A stretch of DNA of 64,000 nucleotides from Stromatinia cepivora. Lineage: Eukaryota; Ascomycota; Leotiomycetes; Helotiales; Sclerotiniaceae. The notes under the pieces were generated by a model, which saw nothing but the letters and a program-made list of their open reading frames with translations, had not been told where the DNA came from and did not search any database. Location of the stretch: positions 930,001 through 994,000 of the forward strand of contig RCTD01000008.1 in NCBI GenBank assembly GCA_014898415.1. The letters run 5' to 3'. Positions 23,415 through 36,711 of this stretch are shown here, piece after piece (position 1 is the stretch's first letter; every line of letters begins with the position of its first letter). A program made the position numbers and the translations under genes.

Positions 23415-25369
23415 CTAAACATCCATCATCTCAACCGCAGTTCTCCGTTTAACCTTTCTCAGTACCTTATTCAAATTATCCTCCTTTCCTTCATTTCTCT
23501 CTTTTCTCTCCTTACAGCTATTTCCACTAGCCGTTCTTTTCTTTCCTCTATTCCAACCACCACTCCCACTACGTTTCTTTCCCCCAACATAACTCGCACC
23601 ACTAACCGTGCGTTTCTCCCTCCAGCTCCCACATTCCCTCCCCACATTAACTTCACGTTCCCTCTTAACCTTTTTCGAAGAGTTGGAATCCGGTCTTTTC
23701 TGCAAATACGCTTTGCGGAAAGGATTATTTGGATCAATCCATTGCAAACAGAGCTGGTGCATGGGCTTGGCTTTTCGGTTGGAAGGATACATATTTTGTT
23801 GAACCGACCAATCCCAGAATCCAAGAAATGCAAATGCATTTTTAAGTGTCTTATGACCTTTGATTTTGTCTGCAGCAAATTCATCAAGATTCATCGGCTC
23901 TGCCGTGATAGCTTTGAGAATTCCTTCTTCAAATGTCCACTGAAATCTGACGTTGAGGAGTTCTTCCGTTCTTTGGACGGGATCAAATCCCCACAGCATT
24001 ATAGTACAAGAGTCGCTGTGATTTCGAGTCGATGATGCTACGCGGTAGGTATAGGGTAGTCTTCCCCATTCGAGCGGTAAGAGCTTGTGTTTTAGTTCCA
24101 TGAGACGGAAGATTTCCTTTTTTGCGCCTTCGTCTTGGGCTTCTCTTGCTTTGTCGTTTTCCTGTACCCATTCAGTATACCTGTGGCGTCCCCATCGCCC
24201 GAGCAATAAGATCTTTGGGTTTTTCGTAATTTCTTCGTATAGAGTCTCTGCAGCGGTACCTATTTCTGGCTTGATGGGGACAGTAATAGAAGGACCTTCA
24301 TTGGTAGCTTCACTGGTAGACTTAGATCTTATTGCTAGACGAAAACTTTTCGGTACCTCTGCCACTTTCGAAATGGTAGAGAATATTTGATCATTCTCAT
24401 CAATGGTATTGGTTATATGACCTGTGGCAAGTGGATGACCCTCATTCAAACTTCCACTTGTAGCCATTTCTACTAACGATGTATTAGCATCAACCGGGAC
24501 TTCAACCACTTCCGTGACTGTAGAGGTTATCTGATCCCTCTTGGCACTCAAATTGATGTCTGGCCCTGTAGCGACACAGAAACCTTCCTCAGCAGTTCTA
24601 TTTGTAAAATCATCGATTATCATTCCATCAATCTCATCTTCTGCTTCTGCCACCTCCGTAACTGTTGAAGTTATCTCATCTTTCTTGAGAATTTTATCGA
24701 TGGCGGGTCCTGCAGAAATACGAAGACCTTCATATGCTTCATCCACAATTGCACTGATAGCATCCATCTCTGAAGCCGTAACTCTTAGTGCTCGCGAGGT
24801 ATCCTTATTCGGCACCGAATTATCCGCTTTGGCTCGAGTCAAAGGCACACTTTTACTTCCCGATCCTCCCGCATAGCTCTTATCGTTCCCTATCAAACTC
24901 ATCAAATTAGCAATCACACTCTCGCCTCAGCTCTGGAGAAATTTCCAGCGGAAGTTCTATCACAAAAACACTTACAAAACAACCTATAAACAATCCTCTC
25001 CGCCACCTCCAACTTCTCTCTTCCTTTTACCACTATTTCCTCTTCCTCTCTTTCCCATCTCTCCCTTTCCTCACCCTCCACTCCAAAAGCAGCAAGCACA
25101 CTCTCATACGCCTGCAAAAACCTAACCAAATCAATTTTCTCATCAATAGCTCGATATACCATTTGTTGCTTGCTGTATTTATTTTCATATGCACGTTTTC
25201 CTGCATTGACTTCTGAGACTAGTTTGGATTTTTGAAAAGGAGCGTTTGGAGGTGTGTCGGGAAGAGAAAGGGAAAGAGGAGAAATTGAACCTGGGATGGC
25301 ATCGTCATTGAAGGGAATTGAGGTGCTGTGGTTGCGTTCAAACCAGCGAGTAGAGGAGGAGAAGGACAT
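23415..25369 (-). CDS. Unknown protein with 48-residue repeats and a basic C-terminus
   Basis: I do not recognise the family. The model has two exons with an intron at 24926-24975 (GTAAGT donor, CTGAG acceptor), start MSFSSSTRWF at 25369, and 634 residues. An upstream in-frame ATG at 25504 exists, but its extra residues look like untranslated sequence. The first 130 residues contain a helical, charged segment. Residues about 197-340 are three 48-residue repeats plus the start of a fourth, centred on D-(E/Q)-I-x-S-T-(V/I)-(T/S)-(E/K)-V. The region after about residue 360 is compact, with many Trp (LGRWGRHRYTEW, LGFWDWSV). The last 90 residues are rich in Lys/Arg, suggesting nuclear targeting. 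The stop is 575 bp from the Gypsy LTR, yet the gene shows no RIP-like decay. The second acceptor choice is the least certain point. Confidence 0.65.
24300..24731 (-). repeat. Three tandem 144-nt units inside the coding region
   Basis: In the translated exon the pair Glu-Gly recurs at codon spacing 48, 48, 48. The following DEITSTVTEV, DQITSTVTEV and DQIFSTISKV segments are also 48 codons apart. The units are diverged, and a fourth start (EGPSITV) follows. Confidence 0.8.
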
Positions 25370-26781
25370 TTTTGAGCGATGCTGGGTTCGAGTCTTGAGA
25401 TGAATATGGATGGGTAAAAGATGGATCGAAATAGAAGTGGAACTTGAAAGCGCTGGACGCAAATCTATATTCAAGGATACCAGGGTAACTGTATAAGCAT
25501 GCAATGAAATTATTCAATGTATGTATGTGATTGAATTTTGTGAAGAACTTGAAGTTGAGGGAATTGGAACTCCTTCATCTGAGTTCAACTGTTGGTTCAT
25601 TACGATTGGGAAGTCGCTATTGACTGTGTAACTTTACTAAATACTACAGAACAAGAATAGCAAGCACGACTTCGAAGAACTTTTCCTAGTGCGAATAAGC
25701 ATCAACGAGTAAAAATGGAAGCGGTGCCGATGGCGAACCCACGTTGATAGAAGAAGGAAGGGGGAAGGAAGGGAGAACAGAATGAGGACATCAAAAAAGC
25801 TCAACGGGGAAATTAGATACAAATAACACAGACGCATAACATAAACGCATAACATAAATATACAGGAGGACTTCCTCATACCTACCATATTTTCCCGCGC
25901 TCAAAGCGAAGAAATGAAGAAAGACACAATCCAAGGAGAGATGTAATGAAAAAGTTGTCAACTCCTATATTTTAATAGTAGCATGACCTCATAAACACTA
26001 CATCAACTTGATTAGACACGCGCTACAACTACACCCTATGTAAAAGACTCGAAACCATGTCAAAAACACAGTAGTATGATATTTATACAGATATTTAAAA
26101 GTATATCTATCAATCCATTCCCATTCCCATTTCCACTCATCCAACAAATCAAAAAATTAGGCAATTAGATAATTATATGAAGAACATCAAAAGCATTCCC
26201 CATCTCCAAAAAAATAAAAAAGTGTCGTCAGGTACCTACCTACCTGCATGCATGACTTACAATAAGGTTAAAGTCCACGATACCACATTACATTATATTA
26301 TCCCCCCCATAATAAAAAGATCAAAAATCAACAATAGAGCTCTCCATTCAAGTAAACTATTGAGACCTATGTACGCCTACCCGCTACCATTTGAGCCTGT
26401 CCCAAACTCGTGCTACCCCGGACGTCCACGCAATATAAAAAAACCCCAATAGATACATAGGTACAAACATCCATTGTAACCTTATCTTTCCAGCAAAATC
26501 CCCACCCACAATTAAAAAAACCATACAATAAAAAAAGAAGTAGAAGAAAAAATCGAATCGATATCCATCGATGCCAGGAAAAAAAACCCTGACTGAATTG
26601 TACATCCATCCATCCATCCACAATGTATAGCCCGACTACACAACACACACTCAAGACCTCGTACAATACAGTACAGTAGAGTATACTCGCGAGTGCTCGC
26701 TACTAAATCTCTTTTATGAATTAACTCAACTTCAATATGTATAAACCCAACCCCCCAACCCCCCCCCTCAGTGTAAATATC
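25370..26781. other. Intergenic between 5' end and 3' end of minus-strand genes
   Basis: No gene seen. It holds the promoter of the unknown 634-residue protein and the 3' flank of the HMG-box gene. CATCCATCCATCCATCCA occurs near 26605-26622, and a C-rich tract at about 26750-26770. Confidence 0.6.
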
Positions 26782-29465
26782 TCAGCAACGTCCCCAACCC
26801 CCATCAATCCCCCTAACCCATTCACCAACTTCAAAACCTAATCTTCTCCTAGTCTTCTCATCCATTTTGCCCTTAATTTTTTCTCTTTCCCTCCCGATTC
26901 CACTCCCAGTTCCAGTTCCACCAGTTCCGCCAGCTATCTCCTTTTCCCTTTCCCTTTCCCCACCTCCACTCCCAACCGTACTCGCACTCCCCTTCCTCAA
27001 CCCCACACTATCCCCCAAACTCCCCAAACTGCCCTCCCTTCCCCCCTTCTCCGAAACCAAAACTCTAACCACAATCCCCCTCCCCCCACCCCCAACACTC
27101 CACTCTACACCCCCACACCGATCCATTTCCTCCCTCCCTACCCCCTTTACAAAAACTGTAAGATCCGCACCTATGATACCTCGCCAGAGCGTAGCCATCC
27201 ATTGCCAATGATCTACGGGCGCATAAGAATCATTTATCGGTAATCTTAGCGAATACGAATCTGACAATGTGAGGGAATAGCCATGGGGTATGAGGGCTAT
27301 AGGTGTTTTTTTGTGAGGAGTAGATGATTGGGAGGCTTCTGAAGATCGGGGTGTGGAGGAAGTAGTTGAAGTCTCTCTGCGAGGAGAGGAAGGAGGGATA
27401 GTAGTGATAAACTTGGTGATTTGAGAGGAATTGCGATGCCATTGAGAGATAGTCGATAAATAATCAACAAACGGATCGGAAGATTCATCTTTGTGTTTGA
27501 AATCTTTCATATCCATCATCATCTCATGTCTATGCTCATTCCTCTCCGGAACCTTTTCCGTTCCCTTCTCCCTTGCTTGTTCCCGCCTACTGTCTTTTGC
27601 AGCCGAGACGTCCCGCATCTCAGTATCCATGTCGCCATCTGCCGCTATTTCCCTCAAATCCCGAGTAGCACTTGACTCCGTAATCCATGTCCGAACCACA
27701 CAACTAGCATCCTTTTCTAAATGTCCCCTAATAAAATCTCCCACCTCCTTAATCAATCCTTTCTCAACCCCCTCAACCGCAATCACCGCACCCCTAATAT
27801 CCTGTGCCGGGCTTGTAGGGCCCGGCGTCGCCAACGGCGGGGAAATTTTCGAAAGCACCGTCAATTTATTCATATACGGAATTGTCATCACCATAGCTTC
27901 AATACTGCGAGCTTGGGATTCCCGGCTTTCGTGACGGACATCGCGGTCTGCTGGACGGTGGGTAGAAGTGGAGGTAGAGGTGGTAGTAGGAAGTTGGGTT
28001 TGAAGAGGGGGCAGTCGTAGGGATTCGTCGAATGTGGGTGTGCGGCTGCGGTAAATGGGTGTCATGGTCTGTTGCATATGAGTGCTCCGCATAGGAGCCG
28101 ATTGAGGCGGACCCATTGCACCTTGTCTTGAAGGTGGAAGAGGTTGAGGAGGATTCCGAAAGGGACCTGCGGACATTGGAATTTGTTGATTGCGGACAAA
28201 GCCTTGATGGGGATTAGAATAAGTCATTGGAGATGCTTGTGGGTAGACCCTCGGATCATTTGTGAAGCGTCGACGTTTGAAATCTGGGGAGGGAGATTGC
28301 ATCTCGATATCCTGATCGTGTTCATGGTGGGTATGAAGGGGCTGAGGGTATGGGTGTCGCCTGACCATTTGTTGGGGAGGTGGACCTATATGTGGCGAGT
28401 CTACTCTACCGCTTCCTGGCATTTGAGCGAGATAGCGTTGTCTCTCCAGCTCGCCGGGCTGGGGTTGGTACTGAGACTGTTGGGCCTGCTGCTGCAGGGA
28501 CTGGTTATTCGCGCTGAAGGACGGGAGAAGTCTATCGTTACGAGGAACGGCAGCCCCAAATGCCGGCGTAAATGGTGTCAGCGGTGTACTTGGCGTTGAG
28601 ATGTAGCGTCCGTTACATCTCGGACACCGAATAGGATCGTCCGATGTTGAAGTTGGTGGACGATTACCGACCGCTTTCCCAGATCTTCGTGGCTGGTAAC
28701 GATAATTGGGGTATTGTCTTTGATGACGTTGTTTTTCTTCCTAAGTATCATAAAATCAGCATGGTCTAAGATCACAAGCTATTACTATGTTATTTACTTC
28801 AGCGAGTCTTTTCCATTCCTCTTTTACGTTTGGAGCCTGCTCTCGCCACTGTTCGCCAATGATCTTTGATATTTCGGGATTTGCAAGACCGGGATGCTGG
28901 GCGACGACTTGTGCCTGATAATGTTGACGGTAAAGGATAAATGCTATAAAGGGATGATGTTAGCTTCTGTAGTAAACACAAAGGATGCATCTCAATAAAC
29001 AAAGATTAGGGTGAACATAGGGTTTCTGGAGCCCTTCTCAATAACCAATCATACGATCATTGTCAATCATCATTGTCAAAGAAAAGTTTTAAGTCACGCA
29101 CCGTTTCGAGGTCGTGGTATCTTTGGGTCAGGTTGACAAAGGCAGACTTGTTCTGTGACGGCCGTATCAGAAATTGGTGAAGGTCCCCCAGTGGTGCTAT
29201 TGCTTGTGCTCGCACTATTCAATGCGAGATCTCCGATTCGTGGTTGATTTGCACTCTCAGTGTCGAGTGATGCTGCTCGTTTTCTTGACAAACGGTCAAA
29301 AGCTGGAGGTGAAACTGGAGTTGGAGGCTCTGAGTGCTTGTCTGGAAGAATTGGCCTCAACGAATTCCTCCTGCTAGAATCTGTTGAGATACTAATAGGT
29401 GATCGAGGCGCATCTCTACCAATATTACCGTTGGTTCTGCGTACTTCTGAAATAATTGACATCAT
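26782..29465 (-). CDS. HMG-box DNA-binding protein (MATA_HMG/Rox1-like)
   Basis: Three exons (29465-29102, 28943-28798, 28740-26782) encode 822 residues. Introns are 28944-29101 and 28741-28797. The HMG box (residues about 115-188) starts IPRPRNAFILYRQHY, continues NPEISKIIGEQWREQ, and ends EEKQRHQRQYPNYRYQPRR, the signature of sequence-specific fungal HMG proteins (mating-type, Rox1, Ste11 group). It bends DNA and probably regulates transcription. A CPRCNGRY segment follows shortly after the box. The remainder is Pro/Gln/Ser-rich, then a 300-residue C-terminal part with a possible folded segment (IALIPHGYSLTLSDSYSLRL...WQWMATLWRGIIGADLTVFV) and a Gly/Glu/Arg-rich tail. It is not the mating-type gene: it is too long and has no mating-type neighbours. 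The second exon is almost exactly the core of the box. The target genes are unknown. Confidence 0.88.
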
Positions 29466-30096
29466 GTTGCTTCAATATGAAATAAAAAATTTGTTAAAGT
29501 TTTTAATGTAAATATCAAGTGGGAGCTCCAGAGTATAATAGACAGAAAGGAAAATAAAGAAGAGAGAAAAGAAGGGTAGAATGCCCTTCTTGATAGTGAC
29601 GAAATGCTTTGTATGCATTGCCACTGAATAAAGAAAAGGACAATTCTATAATATCTCAATTCATCCATATTCAAAATCTGGTTGTGTCATTCTGTCCATT
29701 CTAGGCATTCTAGGCATTATGGCAAATGTTGGTGTCTTTGTTGTCTCGGGAAGACTGCACAGCTGCAGTTTCGCATGCGTTTTTCTTTGTCTTGAGTGAA
29801 CTCCGTTGCCAATATTCACTCCCAGTAATTCCCAAGAAATGAAAATCAAAAAGTAAGAAAACGCTTTGGTAACATTGGCAAAATAATCTTGCTTACTAAA
29901 TAAAATCGTATTGGAATGTTTACTTCCAATTTGGGAGGAATGTTATTCCCAATTAGTGTTTAGCTACGTAATCCATGAATATCTGCAAACAGAAACCCCC
30001 TTTAGACGCCAAACGAAGCGAGTTAGCTTTTGATAAACCCCTGTCCCAGTGGGTGTAACCATGCCAATGAACTGCATCAGCCGCAGCGGATGCTGT
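29466..30096. other. Intergenic
   Basis: This lies between the 5' end of the HMG-box gene and the 3' end of RVB1. No gene or RNA seen. Confidence 0.6.
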
Positions 30097-31585
<1,489 letters not shown>

Positions 31586-32390
31586 ATTTATGATTTATAT
31601 GTGGTCAAAATAGAGAGTAATCTTCGTATCAAATCTTTAAATGTGTTATCAGATACGTGGATTAAAAAATTCTTTTCAAGTATCACGGACTTGGAAGGAG
31701 ATTGATTGTAATTGGCGCAAAATCAATTATTCTTAAATCTTGAAGATGAAGTTATGCCAACCTGAGAATAATTTCGCGGAAGGCTGCACAATGTAAACGC
31801 GACGGAAGATTAAGCGTGGATCTTGGTCACGTGGGATGCATAAGGCTGAGATCCCTGATCATCTTGCAGTTTCTATTAGAGTTTTATTAAGTCTGAAGGT
31901 GTTTGTGAACTACGGCTATTTGCAGGGTGATTATGAGGCCATCCGTTAGTGTTGTATCTGGTTGGTAGATTTGGTAGTCGGTCAAGCTTGCAGTACACAT
32001 TTGCATTGATCATTTACATCTCGACGAGGGAGAGGTGCAAAATTTACAGAATACCGATTTGTAGTCTGTGTTATATTTCCTCTAACGCCATCATTTAATT
32101 GCTCAAACGGCCGACTTTCCAGACTACGGCCTCCTAATACCTCCCCAATTCTCATGTCAATACCCGCCCTTCATTTTTAGAAAAAAAACTCCTCAGCGAT
32201 GCATAATGTTGATATCTGCCCGACCTCCGAGCTTATACAAACGCCGTAAAGTGAACTAGAATCTTATGCAATGTAAACGACAAGTCCCATACAAATGGAA
32301 CCACCTTCAAACGGCCTGCCAACTTCTAAAGAGAGTATGGTATCCCAAACACCTGTAAAATCCATGCAATAAAACAAACGAAATACATAA
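31586..32390. other. Intergenic
   Basis: Promoter of RVB1 and 3' flank of the WD40 gene. A CACGTG is present at 31828-31833; nothing else stands out. Confidence 0.6.
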
Positions 32391-35300
32391 TCAATGACAG
32401 TCAAGAAACTCTCCATCTTCGCTGGATCTATCAGCCGACCTTGGGCGTTCGACCATCTCAGTGGGAGATTCGACCATTCTGCCCGCCCCTAGTTGGCTCA
32501 ATCTCAACTTCTCATCAAACATGGAAACGAGTCTGTCGGAATATTGGTCAAGTAGCCCTGCTAGAACCGTCTCACTAATGGATTTGGACTTTTGACTTTT
32601 GTCCCCTAGTGCTACCGAAGTGAGCCGCAATTCTTGATCTAGCTCCTTTAGGCATTCTTCGTCAAAAGTTTCAGTAGATAAGAGCTTCCTCCGGTACGCT
32701 CGAAGTGTGCGACAGGCTTGTTCCGTCGCCATGCTAAGTGATCCAAATTCACTTATGCCACTGCCAGAACCTTTGCCACGACCACGTACATCCACAGATG
32801 CTGTCGATGGACGTCTTACCTCTCTCGTTTGAGGACTGCTTGGACTGCGAGATCTGTTCCTTGGGGAAGTTCTACGACCTGAATCGTCTGAAGCGGATGC
32901 AAAATGTTTAGATGGCATAGCCGGTACAGGTGGAATTGATAAGGTGGGATTTTGATTTGCTAAACTGTGCTTCGAAGTCTTACGTCGAACTACTCTAGGG
33001 GGTGAAGACCGTCCAGAAGGTGTAGTCATTGGTGATGACCGTTGAAACTCGGCAAGCTCAGCTTTCGGCAAGACTTTCCTCAATGGTTGTCGTGACGTTG
33101 TTGATTCCTTTGGTGGTGTTTCATCACGAGTGCCATCATTTGATTCGGGTTGAGTATGAAGATCCGTAGTGTTGGAAGCAATATCCCACATCATAATTGT
33201 GCCATCTAGACCTGTGCTTATTAATATTCTAGATGATGAATCGGTGTTCTCTAGAAGTGCTACGCCTGACACGGAAGTAGTATGGCCCCACTCTCGGTCT
33301 AGGAAAGATCCAGTACTCCAGTCATAAATACGAACAGACTTGTCGGTAGTGGAGACACCTGCAAGAATCGTACCAGGTCGTCCAGACAGAGTACTAGGTG
33401 CACCCATGGCAAGAGAGTCTAAAGCGACAGCGTCTGCTCCATCATAGTCCGTGGCCCGAAATGAGTTTACAAGACGGCCACTAGCTATCTCATAGGTGGC
33501 TACAGTACGATCCAGTAAGGACACCACAAGATTACCTACTTGAGCACCGAGGCAAGGCGTCATCGAAACAGGAGCAGCTTTCAAGGTAATGATACGGACT
33601 GGTACAGCAGCCAGCACGTCGCCTCCTGCTGCTTCTTTTTTTACGATTTGCCTGATATGAATTGTCCTGTCCATACCGCAAGATATGAGCTTCTCGCCAT
33701 TCTCGGCGAAGAATAAACCACATACGCCAGCAGTATGTTCGTCTAAGGTTTGTACTAATTCCCACTTATTAAAGACTCGACGAAATAATTGAATGGTGCG
33801 GTCCCGACTAGAGGAAGCTACCATGGTTGATGTATCGTCCTCGTAGATAGCGATATCTTGAATCTCGGTAGAATGAGCACGTGTCTCAAAAGTACATGCA
33901 CCAGTAGATGGGTTTATGATTTTCAAAATCCCATACTTGTCTCCGGAAACCAAGAATAAAGCTTCCTTCGATATCCTTACGACCTGGCATGAATTGGAAG
34001 CTTCTTCGTCCATGGATACTTGATCAATGCCAATTGTAATCGACCCTTTGCTGTTTCCATGCAAGTCCCAGAAGGCAAGACTACCATTGACAGACCAAGT
34101 GAGAAATGAGGCGCCCATCTGGTTGTTCTCGGGTAGGAGTTGGACACCCATTACCGCGTCACCATGCGCAGGTTGGAGTGTATTTTGAAACCCATGGTCC
34201 GCGTCATCGTCGTATTTACCCCAGATCTCAATCGTATGCCTGGAATCAATCGTAACAAAATTACCTCCGGCGTATCCCATAGCACATAAGTGACCAGCGT
34301 CGACTTCGTCGTTAGATCCATCTAACGAAACGGGTGACAATGGAGGAGTACTCGGAGCCAGAAGGGTGTCTAAGGATGCCGTTTTGACTTTACCATTGCG
34401 ACCTCCTATCCTTACTTGTCGCGTTTCCATTTCAATAGCAACACATGTGACGGGAAATCCGGTGCTCAAAACTTTTATTAGCTTTTGGCCTTCCGTGCTG
34501 TCTAGGAGGCAAACGTCTCCTTTTTCTGAACAGACAATCGCCCTGTGGTCAGAGAAAGGAGCCACACAGTTGAAGGTTGCATCTACTAGTGGTCCAAGTA
34601 AACAGTTCCGACCGGTAAGAGTTTTGAGTGCTGGCTGTACTGGTACTGGTAATGGTGTGCCGTCAAGGGCGAATTTTTGTTTCGGTGAGGGGCATCGTCC
34701 ATCTTCAACCCTCCAAACTTTTATATGACGAGTCCCCACCGTAACTACATTCCCTCCAAGCCACAGCATGTGCTTGATGAAGCTAGTACATTTGTTGCTT
34801 GAATGTAGTTTTACAGTTCCAGCCTTTTGATTGATGGACCATACATGAAGGAATCCATCGTTTACATTACCTAAGCTGGCCAAATATTTGCCATCTGGAC
34901 TGAAAGATATAGCGGCTACGCCATAGGTATGCTCAGTGAGAATGGCGAGAGGTGTATCTGAAGAACTGTCCTGCAAAGAGAATATAAGAACTCTAGGAGC
35001 GTACCCTGTCTATGTCTTCATCAGCCATTATACACATCTGTATGCAGACCTGCTTACCTCGCCCACAGCTAAGAAGCGACCATCTGAACTCATAGATACA
35101 CAAGTAGCCGCTTTTATTCTTTCCCTGCTCGACCATGTCTTTGATGAAGAGTCACCTGATTCTAAACTCGTATGTGCGGTGGATGGTGCATAGGGAATTG
35201 CAGCATCTCGAAATCCTTTTCCGTTTTTGCCATCATTGGCATTGTTGGCTGGCGTTGAGGGTCCACCCAAACCTGCATTACCTGCATTGGCGGCAACTGC

Positions 35301-35594
35301 AGTTGGAGAAGCCCGGAAGAAACGTTGTGAGTGTTTTCCCTCATCATCAATATCAACAACCACTACTGCGGCTCCAGCTGTATACGCAAATATCCGAGAT
35401 GTAGGAAGACAATCAAAGCATGGTGGAGAAGATACTGTAGTTCCAATTATTTTCTTCAGCGATAATCCTAACTCATAAGGATTTCGGTTCTTATTCGAGG
35501 GTCGCGGGGTTCGTGGGAATGGAGAAGGACTAGATTTCAAGCCGAGACTTGTGTTCGCAGCGAAGGTCCTTGAATTGATGGGTGTTGAAGCCAT
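32391..35594 (-). CDS. WD40-repeat protein of the MABP1/WDR62 type
   Basis: Two exons (35594-35058 and 35009-32391) with a 48-nt intron at 35010-35057 give 1051 residues. The first WD repeat is split by the intron (CVSMSSDGRFLAVGE, then TGYAPRVLIFSL). About a dozen WD-like units follow, for example HTYGVAAISFSPDGKYLASL, HTAGVCGLFFAENGEKLIS and HTTSVSGVALL with MMWDIAS. The arrangement suggests two propellers, as in the mitogen-activated protein kinase-binding protein 1/WDR62 family. After residue 800 come a Ser/Pro/Arg-rich region and a C-terminal helical segment (LRAYRRKLLSTETFDEECL) that could form a coiled coil. The animal proteins act as JNK scaffolds and spindle-pole factors; in fungi the role is not settled. 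Family assignment is from recall; WD40 content is certain. Confidence 0.85.
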
Positions 35595-36711
35595 TATCGA
35601 CTATCCATGAAACACTAGGACAACCTAAATGGAATGGTCGAAGCTCTACTCTTCAACTATTATCTGAAGATGTTGATTGGTGCTTTAAATATTTTATAAT
35701 TTAGGAAAAGAGTTTGACCTTTTGTTCGACTCGGAAGGAAAATAGGGTATAATGAACATGGGAAAATCAAAAACTATAATGACGTTAGTTAGCTTGATGA
35801 GTTTTCCTATCGTGATTTTCTTTACTCACCGATTGGACATAGAAAAAGAGTGGGAGGGGAGGGGAAGAAAAGAAGAAAGACAAGAGAGACCCTCAAAACA
35901 TTGGTGACCCAATATTGATGACGATGAGTTGGTGAGGAAACTAGAAACTACAAACCAGAAATCAAGAAATATCAGAAATAAAAGTGGCAGACAAAAACCA
36001 CCTTCTCCTCTATCTTTTTGCCCTATCCTATCGTGATATACAAAGGATGGATCTTCAACATTCAGTGTCGACACACCAGACACCAGGATTCAATTAAAAA
36101 AGTGAAGGAGAGGTCTGTGTTTAACCTTGCCCTTGACTTATTTACAAGGGCATGTTAATCAGGGGAAGGTTCAGGAATGGGATCTTAATCCACAACAAAT
36201 TGAAATTTTTCCAGAACGTTATTGGAAGATTTTAGGTTTAATTGCCAACAAATTAATCTTCCAGATCTGGAGTTGTAATGTTTGAAAAGGGAAATGAACG
36301 TTGTTGTTCATACGTTATTGATAGCTCTCCAGATTTTTGTTTTTGAATCAGACTTTATATCTAGAGATCAATCAATAATATCATTTATACATACTCCGTA
36401 CATATGTTTAGTACAGTTTGATTAGTTTGAGCCGTACTCTTATAATGAATAATATAGGTGATCGACCTATTTAAGGTAGGTAGGAAGAGTAGTCATATCT
36501 AAGCACCACCCATCCTATTTGATTGATGTCTTCCAAAGACCCTCGACCTTTAAGATTGGGTAACACAAACCCCAGATATACCGAATACAACATCAATAGG
36601 ATGGGAGCAGGCCAATTAAAAAATTGTCGATCAATACATGACCCTGTTCCTGTACATAGGTAATCTTATAGTCTTACATTAACATTATACACATTTGAGG
36701 ACAATTCATGC
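35595..36711. other. Intergenic
   Basis: Promoter side of the WD40 gene and 3' flank of the Rrg9-like gene. No gene seen. GGTAGGTAGG occurs near 36475-36484. Confidence 0.6.

Noticed and set aside
23265..24035. 256-codon plus-strand frame
   Set aside because: It is antisense to the 634-residue protein, whose repeats and exon structure make the minus strand the coding one.
26867..27211. Pro-rich plus-strand frame of 114 codons
   Set aside because: It is the reverse complement of the Gly/Glu/Arg-rich tail of the HMG-box protein.
28798..29465. HMG-box gene as mating-type gene MAT1-2-1
   Set aside because: The encoded protein is 822 residues with a box near residue 115, and the neighbours (RVB1, unknown repeat protein) are not mating-type flanks.
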